A stretch of DNA of 64,000 nucleotides from the NCBI RefSeq assembly GCF_947500835.1, contig NZ_CANMTQ010000004.1:297650-361649 (forward strand), read 5' to 3'. This document shows positions 1-9,591 of this stretch, piece after piece; within the stretch, counting starts at the first letter, position 1; every line of letters starts with the position of its first letter. The DNA is from an uncultured Halomonas sp. (GTDB lineage Bacteria > Pseudomonadota > Gammaproteobacteria > Pseudomonadales > Halomonadaceae). The translations under genes and the position numbers were made by a program. The notes below the pieces were generated by a model. That model was not told the origin of the DNA, did not search any database, and saw nothing but the letters and a program-made list of their open reading frames with translations.

Positions 1-1
1 G

Positions 2-703
2 AGCGCCAGGCTGCAACTGTTGACCAATTACCGTCATCACGGGGGTGTCTGGGGGGTACATGCTCACGACAGTCGCCAGAACTTCACCCTCAACCTGCTA
101 ATGGACCCGGAGATCGATCTGGTCACCATCGCTGGCAGCGCCGGCACCGGCAAGACCTTCATGACCCTGGCCGCCGCTTTCCAGCAAACCCTGGATACCA
201 AGTTGTTCGAACGTATCGTGTTCACCCGTGCGCCGATCCCCATGGGGGAAGACATCGGCTTCCTGCCGGGCACCGAAGAGGAGAAGATGTCGCCCTGGAT
301 GGGGGCGTTCCACGACAACATGGACAATCTGCTACGGGACGAGAAAGACGGCACCTCCAGTTGGAGCGAAGGCGCCACTCGTCAATTGATTGGCGCTCGA
401 GTACAGATCCGCTCCCCCACCTTCATGCGGGGGCGCACCCTCAACGATACTTTTTTGATCATCGACGAGGCGCAGAACTTTACTCCGAAACAGTTGAAGT
501 CCTTGATCACCCGGGCCGGACGCAATACCAAGATCGTATGCCTGGGCAATGTCGGTCAGATCGATACGCCCTATCTCACCACCAATACCTGTGGCATGGC
601 GGCGGTCGTCGAACGTTTTCGCGACTGGCCCAATGCCGGCCATGTCACCTTGAAGAGCGTGGAGCGCTCCCGCCTGGCGCTGGCGGCGGAAGAACTGTTG
701 TAA
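2..703 (+). CDS. PhoH family ATPase, C-terminal part (5' end outside window)
   Basis: Cytoplasmic P-loop ATPase domain of the PhoH family, which in many proteins follows an N-terminal PIN nuclease domain and is linked to RNA metabolism. The reading frame is open to the window edge, so the start lies upstream; a TTG at 20 is only an internal codon. Visible are the Walker A motif GSAGTGKT, the family segment around FTRAPIPMGEDIGFLPGT, and a Walker B-like LIIDEAQN. The protein ends at 703 with a normal C-terminus. Whether the missing part is a PIN domain cannot be seen here. It is followed by a convergent gene 53 bases away. The family call is secure; the precise role is not. Confidence 0.9.
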   Translation, partial: SARLQLLTNYRHHGGVWGVHAHDSRQNFTLNLLMDPEIDLVTIAGSAGTGKTFMTLAAAFQQTLDTKLFERIVFTRAPIPMGEDIGFLPGTEEEKMSPWMGAFHDNMDNLLRDEKDGTSSWSEGATRQLIGARVQIRSPTFMRGRTLNDTFLIIDEAQNFTPKQLKSLITRAGRNTKIVCLGNVGQIDTPYLTTNTCGMAAVVERFRDWPNAGHVTLKSVERSRLALAAEELL

Positions 704-756
704 CGGGAAGATAAAAACGCCAGGAGCGGCTCAGGTAAATCAACTCAAGGAGCAAT

Positions 757-1809
757 TCACGCAAAGAGCCGCTCTATTTGTACCGACGCTTTATGCCCCA
801 GTGAACGCTGGTTGTCTGCCAGCCAGCGTTCGGCTCTATCCCGACCAAGCTCGCGCAAGCGATTGATAAAGTCAGAGGATGCATTGAGCTTGCTGATACC
901 GTCCATATCCGCAAGATCGTCTGCTTCGACGAGATGAAATCGCAGCCGCCCCAGCAGGCGTTCCAGACGCCCTCGAGGCCAGGCACGGGATGACGAGGTA
1001 GCGATGTAGTTGCGCGCCTGACAAATGGCGCGCATCTCCCGTAGAAAACTGGAAGAAAACCCTAGATCCATACTGCGACTGGCGATTCCCTTGGCGCTGC
1101 GGGGAAGCTCCTCAGATTCAAGAGAGTCAAGCAGGATCAATAGGATATCCTGGGTTTTACACTCGTAAACCAGCGGATATATCGCAGGATTGGCGCTATA
1201 TCCGCCGTCCCAATAGTACTCACCTTCGATCTCTACCGCCTGATGCACGCTTGGAAGGCAAGCGGAGGCCAGCAGTGCCTTCTCGCTGATTTCCTGGTTT
1301 TCGAACAGCTTCACTTTACCAGTGCCGACATGAGTGGCGGCGATGAAGAGCTTGAGCGGACAGTCTTGTTGCAGGCGCTCAAAATCGAACTGTTCCTGCA
1401 GAATATCCCGCAGAGGATTGATATCCAGCGGATTGAATTGATAGGGCGAGAGCATCTTGGTGAGTGCCTGCATCATATGCATCGAGGCAGGCATGGCCGC
1501 GTCGCCATTGGGATCGATTTGCTGTAGAAAATTCATGTGAAACGGGGCGCGATTTGCAACCGCTTGCCAGAAGTCCGACAAGGATTGTCGGGCGCCTTCC
1601 GCACCACCGTCCATCCATCCTTGTGCCAGAGCGACCGCATTCATTGCCCCTGCGCTGGTACCACTGACGCCCTCGATGCGCCAACCTTCCTCGAGCAAAC
1701 GGTCCAGCACTCCCCAGGTGTAGGCGCCATGGGCGCCGCCACCCTGCAAGGCAAGACTGACCTCCGGAACGGCCGTACCGCCCATCAAACCTGCAAGTTT
1801 CTGCCACAT
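757..1809 (-). CDS. patatin-like phospholipase
   Basis: Patatin-family serine lipid hydrolase of about 350 residues using a Ser-Asp dyad. Near the N-terminus are the oxyanion motif GGGAHG (residues 23-28) and the nucleophile elbow GTSAG with Ser52; the partner Asp is in WDGGYS (about residue 201). No signal peptide or membrane segment is evident, so a cytoplasmic or membrane-associated location is likely. The frame extends further upstream, but the ATG at 1809 has a GGAG seven bases ahead and leads directly into the domain, so it is preferred. It is transcribed alone. The substrate (phospholipid or a storage-granule lipid) cannot be read from the sequence. Confidence 0.88.
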   Translation of the reverse strand: MWQKLAGLMGGTAVPEVSLALQGGGAHGAYTWGVLDRLLEEGWRIEGVSGTSAGAMNAVALAQGWMDGGAEGARQSLSDFWQAVANRAPFHMNFLQQIDPNGDAAMPASMHMMQALTKMLSPYQFNPLDINPLRDILQEQFDFERLQQDCPLKLFIAATHVGTGKVKLFENQEISEKALLASACLPSVHQAVEIEGEYYWDGGYSANPAIYPLVYECKTQDILLILLDSLESEELPRSAKGIASRSMDLGFSSSFLREMRAICQARNYIATSSSRAWPRGRLERLLGRLRFHLVEADDLADMDGISKLNASSDFINRLRELGRDRAERWLADNQRSLGHKASVQIERLFA

Positions 1810-1974
1810 TGCGAGACTCCGCGTCGATTGCTGAGGTGACCGGAAAACGACACCGAACACTACGTATTGCATTGCACAATACAGGCATCAAGCGCCTACG
1901 ACCAAAGTCGAATTATGAAAAGAAAGAGACAGCACGACGGAAGGGAAGCGAAAATTACTTCATGACACAACAAG

Positions 1975-2007
1975 TGCGCCACGACCGTGAGTAGAGGCCG
2001 TGGCGCA
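1975..2007. terminator. inverted repeat, possible terminator between two minus-strand genes
   Basis: A perfect 9-bp inverted repeat (TGCGCCACG, then CGTGGCGCA) lies just past the stop of the zinc-ribbon gene at 2030. On the minus strand it is followed only by a weak T-rich run, so rho-independent termination is possible rather than certain. Confidence 0.45.
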
Positions 2008-2029
2008 AAAGTGTTTTAACGGCGAAAGA

Positions 2030-2299
2030 TCAGTTTTCAGTGCCCTTGTTTAAATCCTCATCGAGCCCCTTATCGAAATCCTTGTTGGTTACCTGCTCGA
2101 TCAGCTCTTCTTTTTTACTCTTGGAATCGTTTTCCAGACGCTCCTCGGCTTCTCGAAAAAGACACACATAGGTATTGCAGGAGGCGCAGAACACCTTGTC
2201 ATCCGGGTTCTTCTCTTGGGAAACACGCATGAGATGGCTGTCGCAGCTAGGACAGGGTTTGTCCATACGAAACTCTTCTGCGAAATCGGACACGGACAT
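2030..2299 (-). CDS. small zinc-ribbon protein, function unknown
   Basis: An 89-residue protein with two CxxC pairs (CPSC about residues 16-19 and CASC about 38-41) spaced as in a small zinc ribbon, followed by a highly charged Lys/Asp/Glu-rich tail. An AGGAGG ribosome site lies close upstream of the ATG at 2299, which supports expression. I do not recognise a named family. The fold suggests metal binding, perhaps as a nucleic-acid or protein adaptor, but that is inference. It stands alone between the patatin gene and the DUF938 methyltransferase. Confidence 0.75.
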   Translation of the reverse strand: MSVSDFAEEFRMDKPCPSCDSHLMRVSQEKNPDDKVFCASCNTYVCLFREAEERLENDSKSKKEELIEQVTNKDFDKGLDEDLNKGTEN

Positions 2300-2403
2300 A
2301 TATAGCCTCCTTTCTTGGCCGGTCAGAATAAATTGTCAGTCATAGTGTTTGGGGCGGCGCCGAATTAATCAAGCAAATACCGCTTATCCCCTTTCTTATA
2401 ACA

Positions 2404-3015
2404 CTACTTTCGCAACACCAGACTGAGATTATTGGCGGGCATCTCGACGATGCGTTCGATACCTAGACCATTCTCTTGAGCCAGCAGCTCCATGTCGTTC
2501 AGATCCCGAACACCCCAGCGCGGGTCGCGGCGGCGCAGATCCACATCGAAGGCCGCATTGCTCGCAGCGGTATGCTGCCCGTCCCGCTTGAACGGGCCGT
2601 ATAGATACAATACGCCGCCCTCTTCAAGGTTTTTACCGGCCTCGGCGAACAATGCCTGCGCCGCCTCCCAGGGGGCGATGTGAATCATGTTGATGCACAC
2701 CAGGGCGTCAAAATCCTCAACTGGCCAGGGCCGAAGGGTAACGTCCAGCTGTACCGGCTCGAGCAGGTTGTCGAGAGATTCTGTCTTGCGCCAGGCGGCA
2801 ATGGAAGCCAGCGCCTGGGGATTCGGATCGCTGGGCTGCCACGAAATAGCAGGCAAATGGCGGGCAAGGTACAGCGCATGTTCCCCGCTGCCGCTGGCGA
2901 TCTCCAGCACCTTGCCCTGCTGTGGCAGCACGTCGCGCAGTACTGCCAGAATTGCATCGCGATTGCGCACCACGGCGGGGCTGGAAAGACGTTGATCAAA
3001 CAAATTTTGAGACAC
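2404..3015 (-). CDS. DUF938 SAM-dependent methyltransferase
   Basis: A 203-residue class I methyltransferase-like protein of the DUF938 family. The SAM-binding motif I appears as VLEIASGSGEHA (about residues 37-48), followed by the acidic position in QPSDPNP and the family segment CINMIHIAPWEA. The conserved YGPFKRDG motif follows. The substrate is unknown for the family. It lies 27 bases downstream of eda on the same strand and could be read through from it, although no functional link to sugar catabolism is evident. Confidence 0.88.
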   Translation of the reverse strand: MSQNLFDQRLSSPAVVRNRDAILAVLRDVLPQQGKVLEIASGSGEHALYLARHLPAISWQPSDPNPQALASIAAWRKTESLDNLLEPVQLDVTLRPWPVEDFDALVCINMIHIAPWEAAQALFAEAGKNLEEGGVLYLYGPFKRDGQHTAASNAAFDVDLRRRDPRWGVRDLNDMELLAQENGLGIERIVEMPANNLSLVLRK

Positions 3016-3042
3016 GAATACAGCACCCTCTACAATACGTTC

Positions 3043-3705
3043 TCAGTGGTGAAAACGATCTGCCGCTTCTCTTGCCAACTTCCGAATGCCGTCCCAGTCT
3101 TCTGCATCGATCAGTTTCTTGGGGGTGATCCAGGAGCCCCCCACACACATGACGTTGGGCAACTCGAGATAGCTCTTGGCGTTCTCCAGGGTGATGCCGC
3201 CGGTAGGACAAAAAAGCGCGCCGGGAATCGGTGCGGCAAAGGATTTAAGCGCCGCCACTCCGCCGCTGGCCTCCGCTGGAAAGAACTTGAAGCGCCGATA
3301 GCCATATTGCCAGCCGGCCATCAGCTCGGAAACCGTGGCCACCCCGGGCAGCATCGGCACAGGGCTGCTCACGCCATAGCGATAGAGGGTATCCGTCGCC
3401 CCGGGAGTGACCACGAAATCCGCCCCGGCCTGTTCGGCCTGGCGATATTGCGCCGGGGTCAGTACGGTGCCGGCACCGACACTGGCCCGAGGCAATTCCT
3501 CGTTCATGCGCTTGAGAGCTTCCAGGGCACAGTCGGTGCGCAGGGTGATCTCGATTACCGGCAGCCCACCTTCCACCAGGGCACGCCCCAAGGGTACGGC
3601 ATCTTCCAGTCGCTCGATCGTCAGTACCGGGATGACCTCGGCTCTTTGACAGATGCTATCGAGCTCCGTGGTACGGGTCGAAGGCAGTTGCTTTTCGATA
3701 CTCAT
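3043..3705 (-). CDS. eda: KDPG/KHG aldolase
   Basis: 2-dehydro-3-deoxy-6-phosphogluconate aldolase cleaves KDPG to pyruvate and glyceraldehyde 3-phosphate, the last step of the Entner-Doudoroff pathway. The class I aldolase residues are visible: Glu52 in VIEITLRT and the Schiff-base Lys140 in FKFFPAE, with the phosphate-binding PTGGI loop. The ATG at 3705 has a GGAG six bases upstream and is preferred over one 15 bases further out. At 220 residues it has normal length. It lies downstream of zwf and pgl on the same strand, separated from pgl by about 190 bases that may hold a second promoter. edd is not in the window. Confidence 0.95.
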   Translation of the reverse strand: MSIEKQLPSTRTTELDSICQRAEVIPVLTIERLEDAVPLGRALVEGGLPVIEITLRTDCALEALKRMNEELPRASVGAGTVLTPAQYRQAEQAGADFVVTPGATDTLYRYGVSSPVPMLPGVATVSELMAGWQYGYRRFKFFPAEASGGVAALKSFAAPIPGALFCPTGGITLENAKSYLELPNVMCVGGSWITPKKLIDAEDWDGIRKLAREAADRFHH

Positions 3706-3891
3706 GTTGTACTCCATCAAAATTTCAGCTCAGGGAATCACTGCCTAAATGCCTACACGAACGAATTACTACGTTGCGCGGTACTGGTGCGCCAGCCCGG
3801 TCGAAGATCGCCTAACCCCATGTTATGTCTCGTCTTCTGCGTTCCGTGCGCCTTGTACTTCATTTCGCTCGACAATTTATTCAGCAATTCC

Positions 3892-4581
3892 TCAAGGCGC
3901 CCAATAAATGGCAAGGGGACAGCTCAAGAACACACGAATGGGCAGTTCTCGTACGTCATCGCCTCCCATGGCCCGGGCCAATACCGCCCGCTTGTCGTCG
4001 CCGACGATGTGCAGCATATGGCGCCTTGCCTGGTGCAACCAGCCCGCGCTCAAGGTAATACGGGGCTGCGGCACACTGGGGGAGCGCACCGCCACCGTTG
4101 CGTCATCGGTACTCAACGCCAGGCCCAGTTCGCCGCTGTCGGGAAACAGTGAGGCCGTGTGGCCGTCCCCGCCCATGCCCAACACCACGGCACTCGCGGG
4201 CCAGGAAAGCCCGGCAAGACGCTCGGCAACCTCTATCGCGCCTTCCTCCGGGGTACCGTGGGCAGTGGTCAGCGGATGAAAATGTGCCTTGGCGGCAGGC
4301 CCTTGAAGCAAATGCTCCCGCACCAGCCGGGCATTGCTGTCCTGATGCGCGTCGTCTACCCAACGTTCATCGACCAGAGTCACGTCGACCCGCTCCCAGG
4401 GTAGATCCACCACTGCAAGTCGAGTGAAAAACGGCACCGGCGTCGAACCGCCGGATACCAGCAACAACACCCGCTCCTGATTGGTCAGATCGACCGCCAG
4501 AGCGCTGGCAACGGACTCCGCCAATTGCACCGCCAGGTGTTCACGGGACGGTGAGACTTTTTCAGACGCAGATGCACCCAT
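3892..4581 (-). CDS. pgl: 6-phosphogluconolactonase
   Basis: Hydrolyses 6-phosphogluconolactone made by the preceding enzyme, Zwf. At 229 residues it has the usual size of the DevB/SOL-type enzyme. It shows the sugar-phosphate isomerase-like motifs LLVSGGSTP near the N-terminus, TLVDERWV in the middle, and VLGMGGDGHTASLFP, all characteristic of the family. Its ATG overlaps the zwf stop by one base (TGATG), so the two genes are translationally coupled. Confidence 0.95.
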   Translation of the reverse strand: MGASASEKVSPSREHLAVQLAESVASALAVDLTNQERVLLLVSGGSTPVPFFTRLAVVDLPWERVDVTLVDERWVDDAHQDSNARLVREHLLQGPAAKAHFHPLTTAHGTPEEGAIEVAERLAGLSWPASAVVLGMGGDGHTASLFPDSGELGLALSTDDATVAVRSPSVPQPRITLSAGWLHQARRHMLHIVGDDKRAVLARAMGGDDVRELPIRVFLSCPLAIYWAP

Positions 4582-6077
4582 CAGTAATCCTCGTACCAGG
4601 AACGGCCATCCTGGGTAATCATGGCAATTGACGCCACCGGCCCCCAGGAACCTGCGGGATATCGGCGCGGCGGCATCTCGATCTCGTCCCAGGCGGCGAC
4701 CAGACGATCCGCCCAGCGCCAGGCGTATTCGACCTCGTCCCGGCGCACGAATAGATACTGCTGACCTTTCATGACCTCCAGCAAGAGACGTTCGTAGGCA
4801 TCGGGGATACGCGTCTTGGGAAAGGCGCTGTTGAAATCCAGGTGCAAGGGCCCTGGGCGCAGGCGCATGCCCTTGTCGAGCCCGCCATCCTTGGTCAGCA
4901 CCTGCAGTGCAATGCCCTCTTCCGGCTGCAGACGAATGATCAGCTTGTTGGAAGTCAGGCTGCGTTGATCCGGATCAAAGATGTAGTGCGCCTGCTGGCG
5001 AAAATGAATGACGATCTGGGACAGCTTCTCCGGCATGCGCTTGCCGGTACGTAGATAGAACGGCACGCCGGCCCAGCGCCAGTTGGCGACTTCGGTGCGC
5101 ATGGCGACAAAGGTTTCGGTATGGCTGTCAGCGTTGGCGCCGTCCTCTTCAAGATACCCCGGAACGCTATCGCCTTCGATCGAGCCTGCAATGTACTGGC
5201 CTCGCACCACGTCTCGCTGAATAGACTCCCGGCTGAAAGGCTTGAGCGCCTTGAGCACCTTGACCTTTTCGTCGCGAATGGCATCCGCATCGAGATTGGA
5301 AGGCGGATCCATGGCAATCAGGCATAAAAGCTGCAGCAAATGATTCTGCACCATGTCCCGCAACTGACCGGCCTTGTCGAAATAGCCCCAGCGCCCTTCG
5401 ATGCCGACCTGCTCGGCGACGGTGATCTCGACGTGAGAGATATGGTTCTGATTCCACTGGGTACCGAACAGCGGATTGGCAAAACGCATCGCGATCAGGT
5501 TCTGGACGGTCTCCTTGCCCAGGTAGTGATCGATGCGATAGATCCGCGATTCGGGAAATACCGCACCGATGGCATCATTGATTTCCTGGGAGGACTCGAG
5601 ATCGTAGCCAATGGGCTTCTCCACTACCACCCGGGTCTCATCGTCAAGGCTGCCGCTTTTATGCAGGTTATGACAGATGTCGCCGAAGATACTCGCCGGC
5701 ACCGCCATATAGACCGTCATGGGACGGCTATCTTTTTCCTTCGCGGCATTTTCCCGCCACTGGCGAATGGCCTTGAAACCTTCCGTATTGTTGAAGTCGA
5801 GCTGTAGATAATCAAGACGCTCGAGAAAACGCTGAAGGCACTCCTGCTCCAGTGATTCTGGTTTGACGTAAGTCTTCAGGGTCTTGTGTACCCGTTTGCG
5901 AAAGGCCTCTGTATCCATTTCCTGGCGTGCAAGGCCCAGAATTCGCATACCACTGGCCAGTAGATTGTCTCGATCCAGATGATACAGCGCCGGATATAGC
6001 TTGCGTAGCGCCAGATCACCCAAGCCACCGAACAAGGCAAGATCGACGTCGGATGTGGTGCCTTTGCCTTGGACCAT
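4581..6077 (-). CDS. zwf: glucose-6-phosphate 1-dehydrogenase
   Basis: NADP-linked oxidation of glucose 6-phosphate, the entry to the Entner-Doudoroff and oxidative pentose phosphate routes. It is 498 residues, full length. The N-terminal nucleotide motif reads [12 protein letters not shown], with Gly where many family members have Ala-Ser. The substrate-binding signature RIDHYLGKE with its catalytic His lies near residue 180. The ATG at 6077 has a GAGGGG upstream. It is first in a zwf-pgl(-eda) unit divergent from hexR, with a candidate HexR operator in the shared gap, so repression by HexR relieved by KDPG is expected from known family behaviour. Confidence 0.96.
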   Translation of the reverse strand: MVQGKGTTSDVDLALFGGLGDLALRKLYPALYHLDRDNLLASGMRILGLARQEMDTEAFRKRVHKTLKTYVKPESLEQECLQRFLERLDYLQLDFNNTEGFKAIRQWRENAAKEKDSRPMTVYMAVPASIFGDICHNLHKSGSLDDETRVVVEKPIGYDLESSQEINDAIGAVFPESRIYRIDHYLGKETVQNLIAMRFANPLFGTQWNQNHISHVEITVAEQVGIEGRWGYFDKAGQLRDMVQNHLLQLLCLIAMDPPSNLDADAIRDEKVKVLKALKPFSRESIQRDVVRGQYIAGSIEGDSVPGYLEEDGANADSHTETFVAMRTEVANWRWAGVPFYLRTGKRMPEKLSQIVIHFRQQAHYIFDPDQRSLTSNKLIIRLQPEEGIALQVLTKDGGLDKGMRLRPGPLHLDFNSAFPKTRIPDAYERLLLEVMKGQQYLFVRRDEVEYAWRWADRLVAAWDEIEMPPRRYPAGSWGPVASIAMITQDGRSWYEDY

Positions 6078-6150
6078 GAACCACCCCTCAAAATTCTGGT
6101 TAAATTACTAATAAAGTACGTTATAGGTGCTTCATACCGCAAATAATTTG

Positions 6151-6169
6151 GTAACTTTGACAAAACTAC
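6151..6169. promoter_or_regulatory. candidate HexR operator between zwf and hexR
   Basis: The 19 bases here form an imperfect palindrome around a central A: GTAACTTTG on the left and CAAAACTAC on the right, 7 of 9 positions pairing. It lies about 75 bases upstream of zwf and 120 upstream of hexR. HexR proteins are known to bind palindromes at zwf promoters; assigning this site is inference from position and symmetry. Confidence 0.5.
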
Positions 6170-6286
6170 GGTAATTAACGCTTTGATCTTTTTGTCGGGA
6201 TGGTGTCAAGTTAAGACGACGATCGACTCGTGAACCACTACATCACAGTATGGTAGGAATCATTCCATGGTAAAGAACGCCGTCTG

Positions 6287-7144
6287 ATGGCAAGCCATGA
6301 TCTTCTGAAGCGCATTCGCCAGCGCCTGGAGACGCTAAATCGTTCCGAGCGCAAGGTGGCGGAGGTCATTCTTGCGGATCCGCTGACCGCCACAGGGTTG
6401 AGTATCGCAACCCTGGCTCAACGCGCGTCGGTCAGCGAACCCACCGTGAATCGTTTTTGCCGCAGCTTCGAAACCAAGGGTTATCCTGATTTCAAGATCA
6501 AGCTGGCCCAGAGCCTGGCTGGCGGCACCCCCTATATCAGCCGCAACGTGGAACCCGAGGACGACGCGGCCAGCTATGCGGACAAGATATTTGGCGCCAG
6601 CATCGCGGCCCTGGACGACGCTCGCCGCGCACTCGATTCTCGCAGCATCGAGCGGGCCGTGGACTATCTCATCCAGGCCAAGCAGATCAGCTTCTTTGGA
6701 CTTGGCGCCTCTGGCCCGGTGGCCCAGGATGCTCAGCACAAGTTCTTTCGCTTCAACTTGCCCGTGATGGCCTACGAAGACGTACTGATGCAGCGCATGG
6801 TGGCCGCTGCCAGTCATACCGGCGATGTCATCGTGATCATTTCCTATACCGGACGCACCCGGGAACTGGTGGATATCGCCAAGCTAGGGCGCAACAGCGG
6901 CGCGGTGGTGCTTGGCATCACTGCGCCTTCATCGCCTCTGGCCGCTCAATGCACTGAAACCCTGGAAGTCATCACCCCGGAAGATACCGATGTCTACATG
7001 CCCATGACCTCCCGCATGATTCATCTGGCCCTGATCGATGTGCTGGCAACCGGCGTGACCTTGCGCCGGGGGGAAGGATTCTTGCCTCATCTCAAGAAGA
7101 TCAAGGACAGCCTTCAGGCGACCCGCTATCCACTCGAAACCTGA
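6287..7144 (+). CDS. hexR: HexR, RpiR-family transcriptional regulator
   Basis: A 285-residue RpiR-type regulator with an N-terminal helix-turn-helix domain (about residues 1-77, with [13 protein letters not shown]) and a C-terminal SIS sugar-phosphate-binding domain (about 120-260, with SFFGLGASG and [10 protein letters not shown]). HexR represses glucose catabolism genes and is released by KDPG. The divergent arrangement with zwf-pgl-eda is the classical context and makes the assignment strong. The APE-type operon begins only 68 bases downstream on the same strand. Confidence 0.93.
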   Translation: MASHDLLKRIRQRLETLNRSERKVAEVILADPLTATGLSIATLAQRASVSEPTVNRFCRSFETKGYPDFKIKLAQSLAGGTPYISRNVEPEDDAASYADKIFGASIAALDDARRALDSRSIERAVDYLIQAKQISFFGLGASGPVAQDAQHKFFRFNLPVMAYEDVLMQRMVAAASHTGDVIVIISYTGRTRELVDIAKLGRNSGAVVLGITAPSSPLAAQCTETLEVITPEDTDVYMPMTSRMIHLALIDVLATGVTLRRGEGFLPHLKKIKDSLQATRYPLET

Positions 7145-7212
7145 TCCTGACGTCGGCTCAGCGTGGCATGATTTATAGCAAAGTAGCCTATCGAAGGAGA
7201 CTCGCGTAGGGT

Positions 7213-7968
7213 ATGCCCGTTGCGCTGACCACGCCTGAAAATAAGATGCTCGGGACGAAACGCTTGATGAACACGGCCTCGCTCACCCTCGAGGACTGGC
7301 GCGCCTGGCAGCCCGGGCGCTCACCTACTGACGATCCACGCCTGTCGACAGACGAACGCCCATCCGGCGCCTCCGTCCCGGCCATGTTGCGCCGCCGTCT
7401 CAACGATACCGGGCGCGCCGTGTGCGACATGCTTGCGACGCTAGACCCGAACGCCGAATGCGTTCTGCTGCACGCCTCGCGACATGGCGATGCCGAGCGC
7501 ACCCTGGATATGCTCTATGCCCTGCACGAGGAAGGGGCGCTTTCCCCTGCACGCTTTGGCATGTCGGTGCATAACGCAGTGCTCGGCGTCCACTCCATTG
7601 CCAGCGGCAATCGACGCTCTCTTCAGGCCATCGCAGCTTCCGGGGCGGAGGTCTCTGCGCTTTTCAGTGAAGCGTTGGGCTATCTCATGGATGGCGAAAA
7701 ACATGTCGTCATGGTGTTCAGCGACGCCCCCATTCCAGCACGCTTTGCCGACCATACCCCAGGCCCATCGACCATGACCGCCGTGGTCCTGCGTTTATCC
7801 TTGACCTCACCGAGCAGGAGCAGCAAGACACTAATCGCTCAAAGCGCGTCAGCGACCATGTTGGAGCATTGTCGCCCTCCCCAGCCTGACGATGTGATTG
7901 CCTGGCTGCTGGATGAGGCTCCTCTGGTCTGCCCTCTACGCCGGCGAACATGGCGGCTGTCATCCTGA
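7213..7968 (+). CDS. beta-ketoacyl synthase-like chain length factor of an aryl polyene cluster
   Basis: A 251-residue N-terminal-type ketosynthase-like protein (PF13723 style), equivalent to the ApeC-like partner of aryl polyene systems. It carries the SVHNAVLG segment typical of these proteins but has no TACSSS active-site Cys, so it probably acts as a chain-length or structural partner of the active ketosynthase encoded at 19599. A GGAG sits somewhat far ahead of the ATG at 7213; an internal ATG at 7267 is an alternative start. It is the first gene of the polyene operon, and its 3' end overlaps the next gene by 19 bases. Confidence 0.82.
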   Translation: MPVALTTPENKMLGTKRLMNTASLTLEDWRAWQPGRSPTDDPRLSTDERPSGASVPAMLRRRLNDTGRAVCDMLATLDPNAECVLLHASRHGDAERTLDMLYALHEEGALSPARFGMSVHNAVLGVHSIASGNRRSLQAIAASGAEVSALFSEALGYLMDGEKHVVMVFSDAPIPARFADHTPGPSTMTAVVLRLSLTSPSRSSKTLIAQSASATMLEHCRPPQPDDVIAWLLDEAPLVCPLRRRTWRLSS

Positions 7969-8744
7969 TGTCCGGCGCCTTGATCATGCCTCGCGCCATT
8001 GGTTCCGGTCTCGATCGCAGCTGGCGCTGCATCGCCACGGGTTGCTGTTTCGTCCTGTTTGCCCTTAGCGCGCTGGTGGTAGGGCTTGGCATCGCACCGA
8101 TAGTGAAGCTTTTGAGCCGTGATGAAACCGCTGCGCAGCGTCGCGTGCGGCGCGCCGTCAGAGCCTTCTGCAAGGGATTCGTCGCGCTGCTAAGCGGCCT
8201 GAGATTGATCGATTATCGATTGATCCATGGCGAGCGCCTGGCTCGTTCCGGCAGCCTGTTACTGGCCAATCATCCATCGCTGATCGATGCGCTATTTCTG
8301 CTGGCCCACACCCCTGATGCGGTATGTATCGTCAAGGGTCGCCTGGCCCATCACCCGATTACCCGGCACGTCATCCAGTCCGCGGGATTTATCGCCAATC
8401 GCAATCCACGTCAGGTGATTGCACAAGCCTGCAAGGCCTTGGAAAATGGCCGGTCATTGATCGTTTTCCCCGAAGGGACCCGATCGACCCCGGGAGAGCC
8501 GGTACATCTGCGCCGGGGCGGTGCGCTCATTGCGCTCGTCAGCGGCGCCGATGTCATCCCGATAAGAATTCGCTGCGAGCCCAGCACCTTGACCAAGGGC
8601 ACTCCTTGGTACCAAGTAGCGTCCCGGAGACCGCTTTTCACCCTGGAGATCGGTGACACGCTACAGCCGGTCGCGACACCCTCGCTTCTTAGGGCAGCCT
8701 GGTGTCTTGATCGGCGTCTCGAAACTTATTTCAATCTTTCTTGA
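7950..8744 (+). CDS. 1-acyl-glycerol-3-phosphate-type acyltransferase of the polyene cluster
   Basis: An LPLAT-family acyltransferase of up to 264 residues with the NHxxxxD motif as NHPSLID and the FPEGTRS motif, both intact. An N-terminal hydrophobic stretch (about residues 28-55) probably anchors it to the inner membrane. In APE clusters such enzymes are thought to attach the polyene acyl chain to a lipid carrier; the acceptor is not visible here. The long overlap with the upstream ketosynthase-like gene indicates coupled translation, though a slightly later start is possible. Confidence 0.85.
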   Translation: MAAVILMSGALIMPRAIGSGLDRSWRCIATGCCFVLFALSALVVGLGIAPIVKLLSRDETAAQRRVRRAVRAFCKGFVALLSGLRLIDYRLIHGERLARSGSLLLANHPSLIDALFLLAHTPDAVCIVKGRLAHHPITRHVIQSAGFIANRNPRQVIAQACKALENGRSLIVFPEGTRSTPGEPVHLRRGGALIALVSGADVIPIRIRCEPSTLTKGTPWYQVASRRPLFTLEIGDTLQPVATPSLLRAAWCLDRRLETYFNLS

Positions 8745-8762
8745 TGGACGAGGATATCGCCC

Positions 8763-9026
8763 ATGGCAAACGCTCTGGAACTTGAACTCAAACACCTGAT
8801 CATCGACACCCTTGAGCTCGAGGACGTCACCCCGGACGATATCGACCGCGATGAACCCCTGTTCGTGGAAGGGCTGGGGCTGGATTCCATCGATGCCCTG
8901 GAGTTGGGCCTGGCCCTGCAAAAGACCTACGGCATCAAACTCGAAGCGGATAGCGAGGAGTCGCGTCGTCATTTCAACAATCTGAAAAGCCTCGCCGCTC
9001 TGGTGGAAGCGCGTCGCGTTACATAG
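8763..9026 (+). CDS. acyl carrier protein of the polyene cluster
   Basis: An 87-residue ACP with the phosphopantetheine attachment motif GLDSIDALEL at Ser42 and an acidic character typical of type II carriers. It would carry the growing polyene chain between the ketosynthase, reductase and dehydratase of this operon. APE clusters commonly encode two ACPs (ApeE and ApeF); I find only this one here. Confidence 0.9.
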   Translation: MANALELELKHLIIDTLELEDVTPDDIDRDEPLFVEGLGLDSIDALELGLALQKTYGIKLEADSEESRRHFNNLKSLAALVEARRVT

Positions 9027-9030
9027 TGCA

Positions 9031-9591
9031 ATGCTCACTAGGCGTTCAACTCCCCCGACCACCACACTTTTGCTCGGCCTGCTGATGCTGGCCTGGCCGC
9101 TGCTGGTGTTCTTCCTGCTGCCACAAGGCGGAGGAGTGTTCTTATTAGCGCTGGGGGTTGCCCTTGTCAGCTGGCGGCTGCCCCCAGGCTACAAGCGCTG
9201 GGGGTTATTATTGGCGTTGATCGTATCGATCTTGGCACTTCTGGGTTATGTGCATCTTGGGGTGCGCGCCTGGCCGGTGCTGATCAATGCCGCGCTGTTT
9301 GCTCTGTTCGCCTGGAGTCTGCGACATCCACCAAGTCTGATCGAGCGTCTGGCACGCCGTCAGGAACCCGACCTCCCGCCCAGCGGCGTGCGCTATACCC
9401 GTCGCGTTACCCAGCTGTGGTGCGGCTTTTTTCTGGTCAACGGTAGCATTGCCCTATGGACGTCACTTTACGCTGACCTGAGCACCTGGGCCCTGTACAA
9501 CGGCGGCATTGCCTATGGATTGAGCGGCGCCCTGTTCGCCGGTGAATGGTGCGTGCGCCAACGGGTGCGCAGCAGGATCGCCCATGACTAA
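9031..9591 (+). CDS. polyene-cluster integral membrane protein (COG4648/ApeG type)
   Basis: A 186-residue membrane protein with about five predicted hydrophobic segments: four short ones in the first 90 residues, then two around 135-175. It ends with a basic stretch. It matches the small membrane protein always seen next to the ACP and ligase in aryl polyene clusters. Its biochemical role is not established. Its stop overlaps the start of the following ligase gene by 8 bases. Confidence 0.78.
   Translation: MLTRRSTPPTTTLLLGLLMLAWPLLVFFLLPQGGGVFLLALGVALVSWRLPPGYKRWGLLLALIVSILALLGYVHLGVRAWPVLINAALFALFAWSLRHPPSLIERLARRQEPDLPPSGVRYTRRVTQLWCGFFLVNGSIALWTSLYADLSTWALYNGGIAYGLSGALFAGEWCVRQRVRSRIAHD

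Noticed and set aside
2680..4152. Long plus-strand open frame opposite the DUF938, eda and pgl genes
   Set aside because: It lies entirely antisense to three well-supported genes and its translation shows no family motif.
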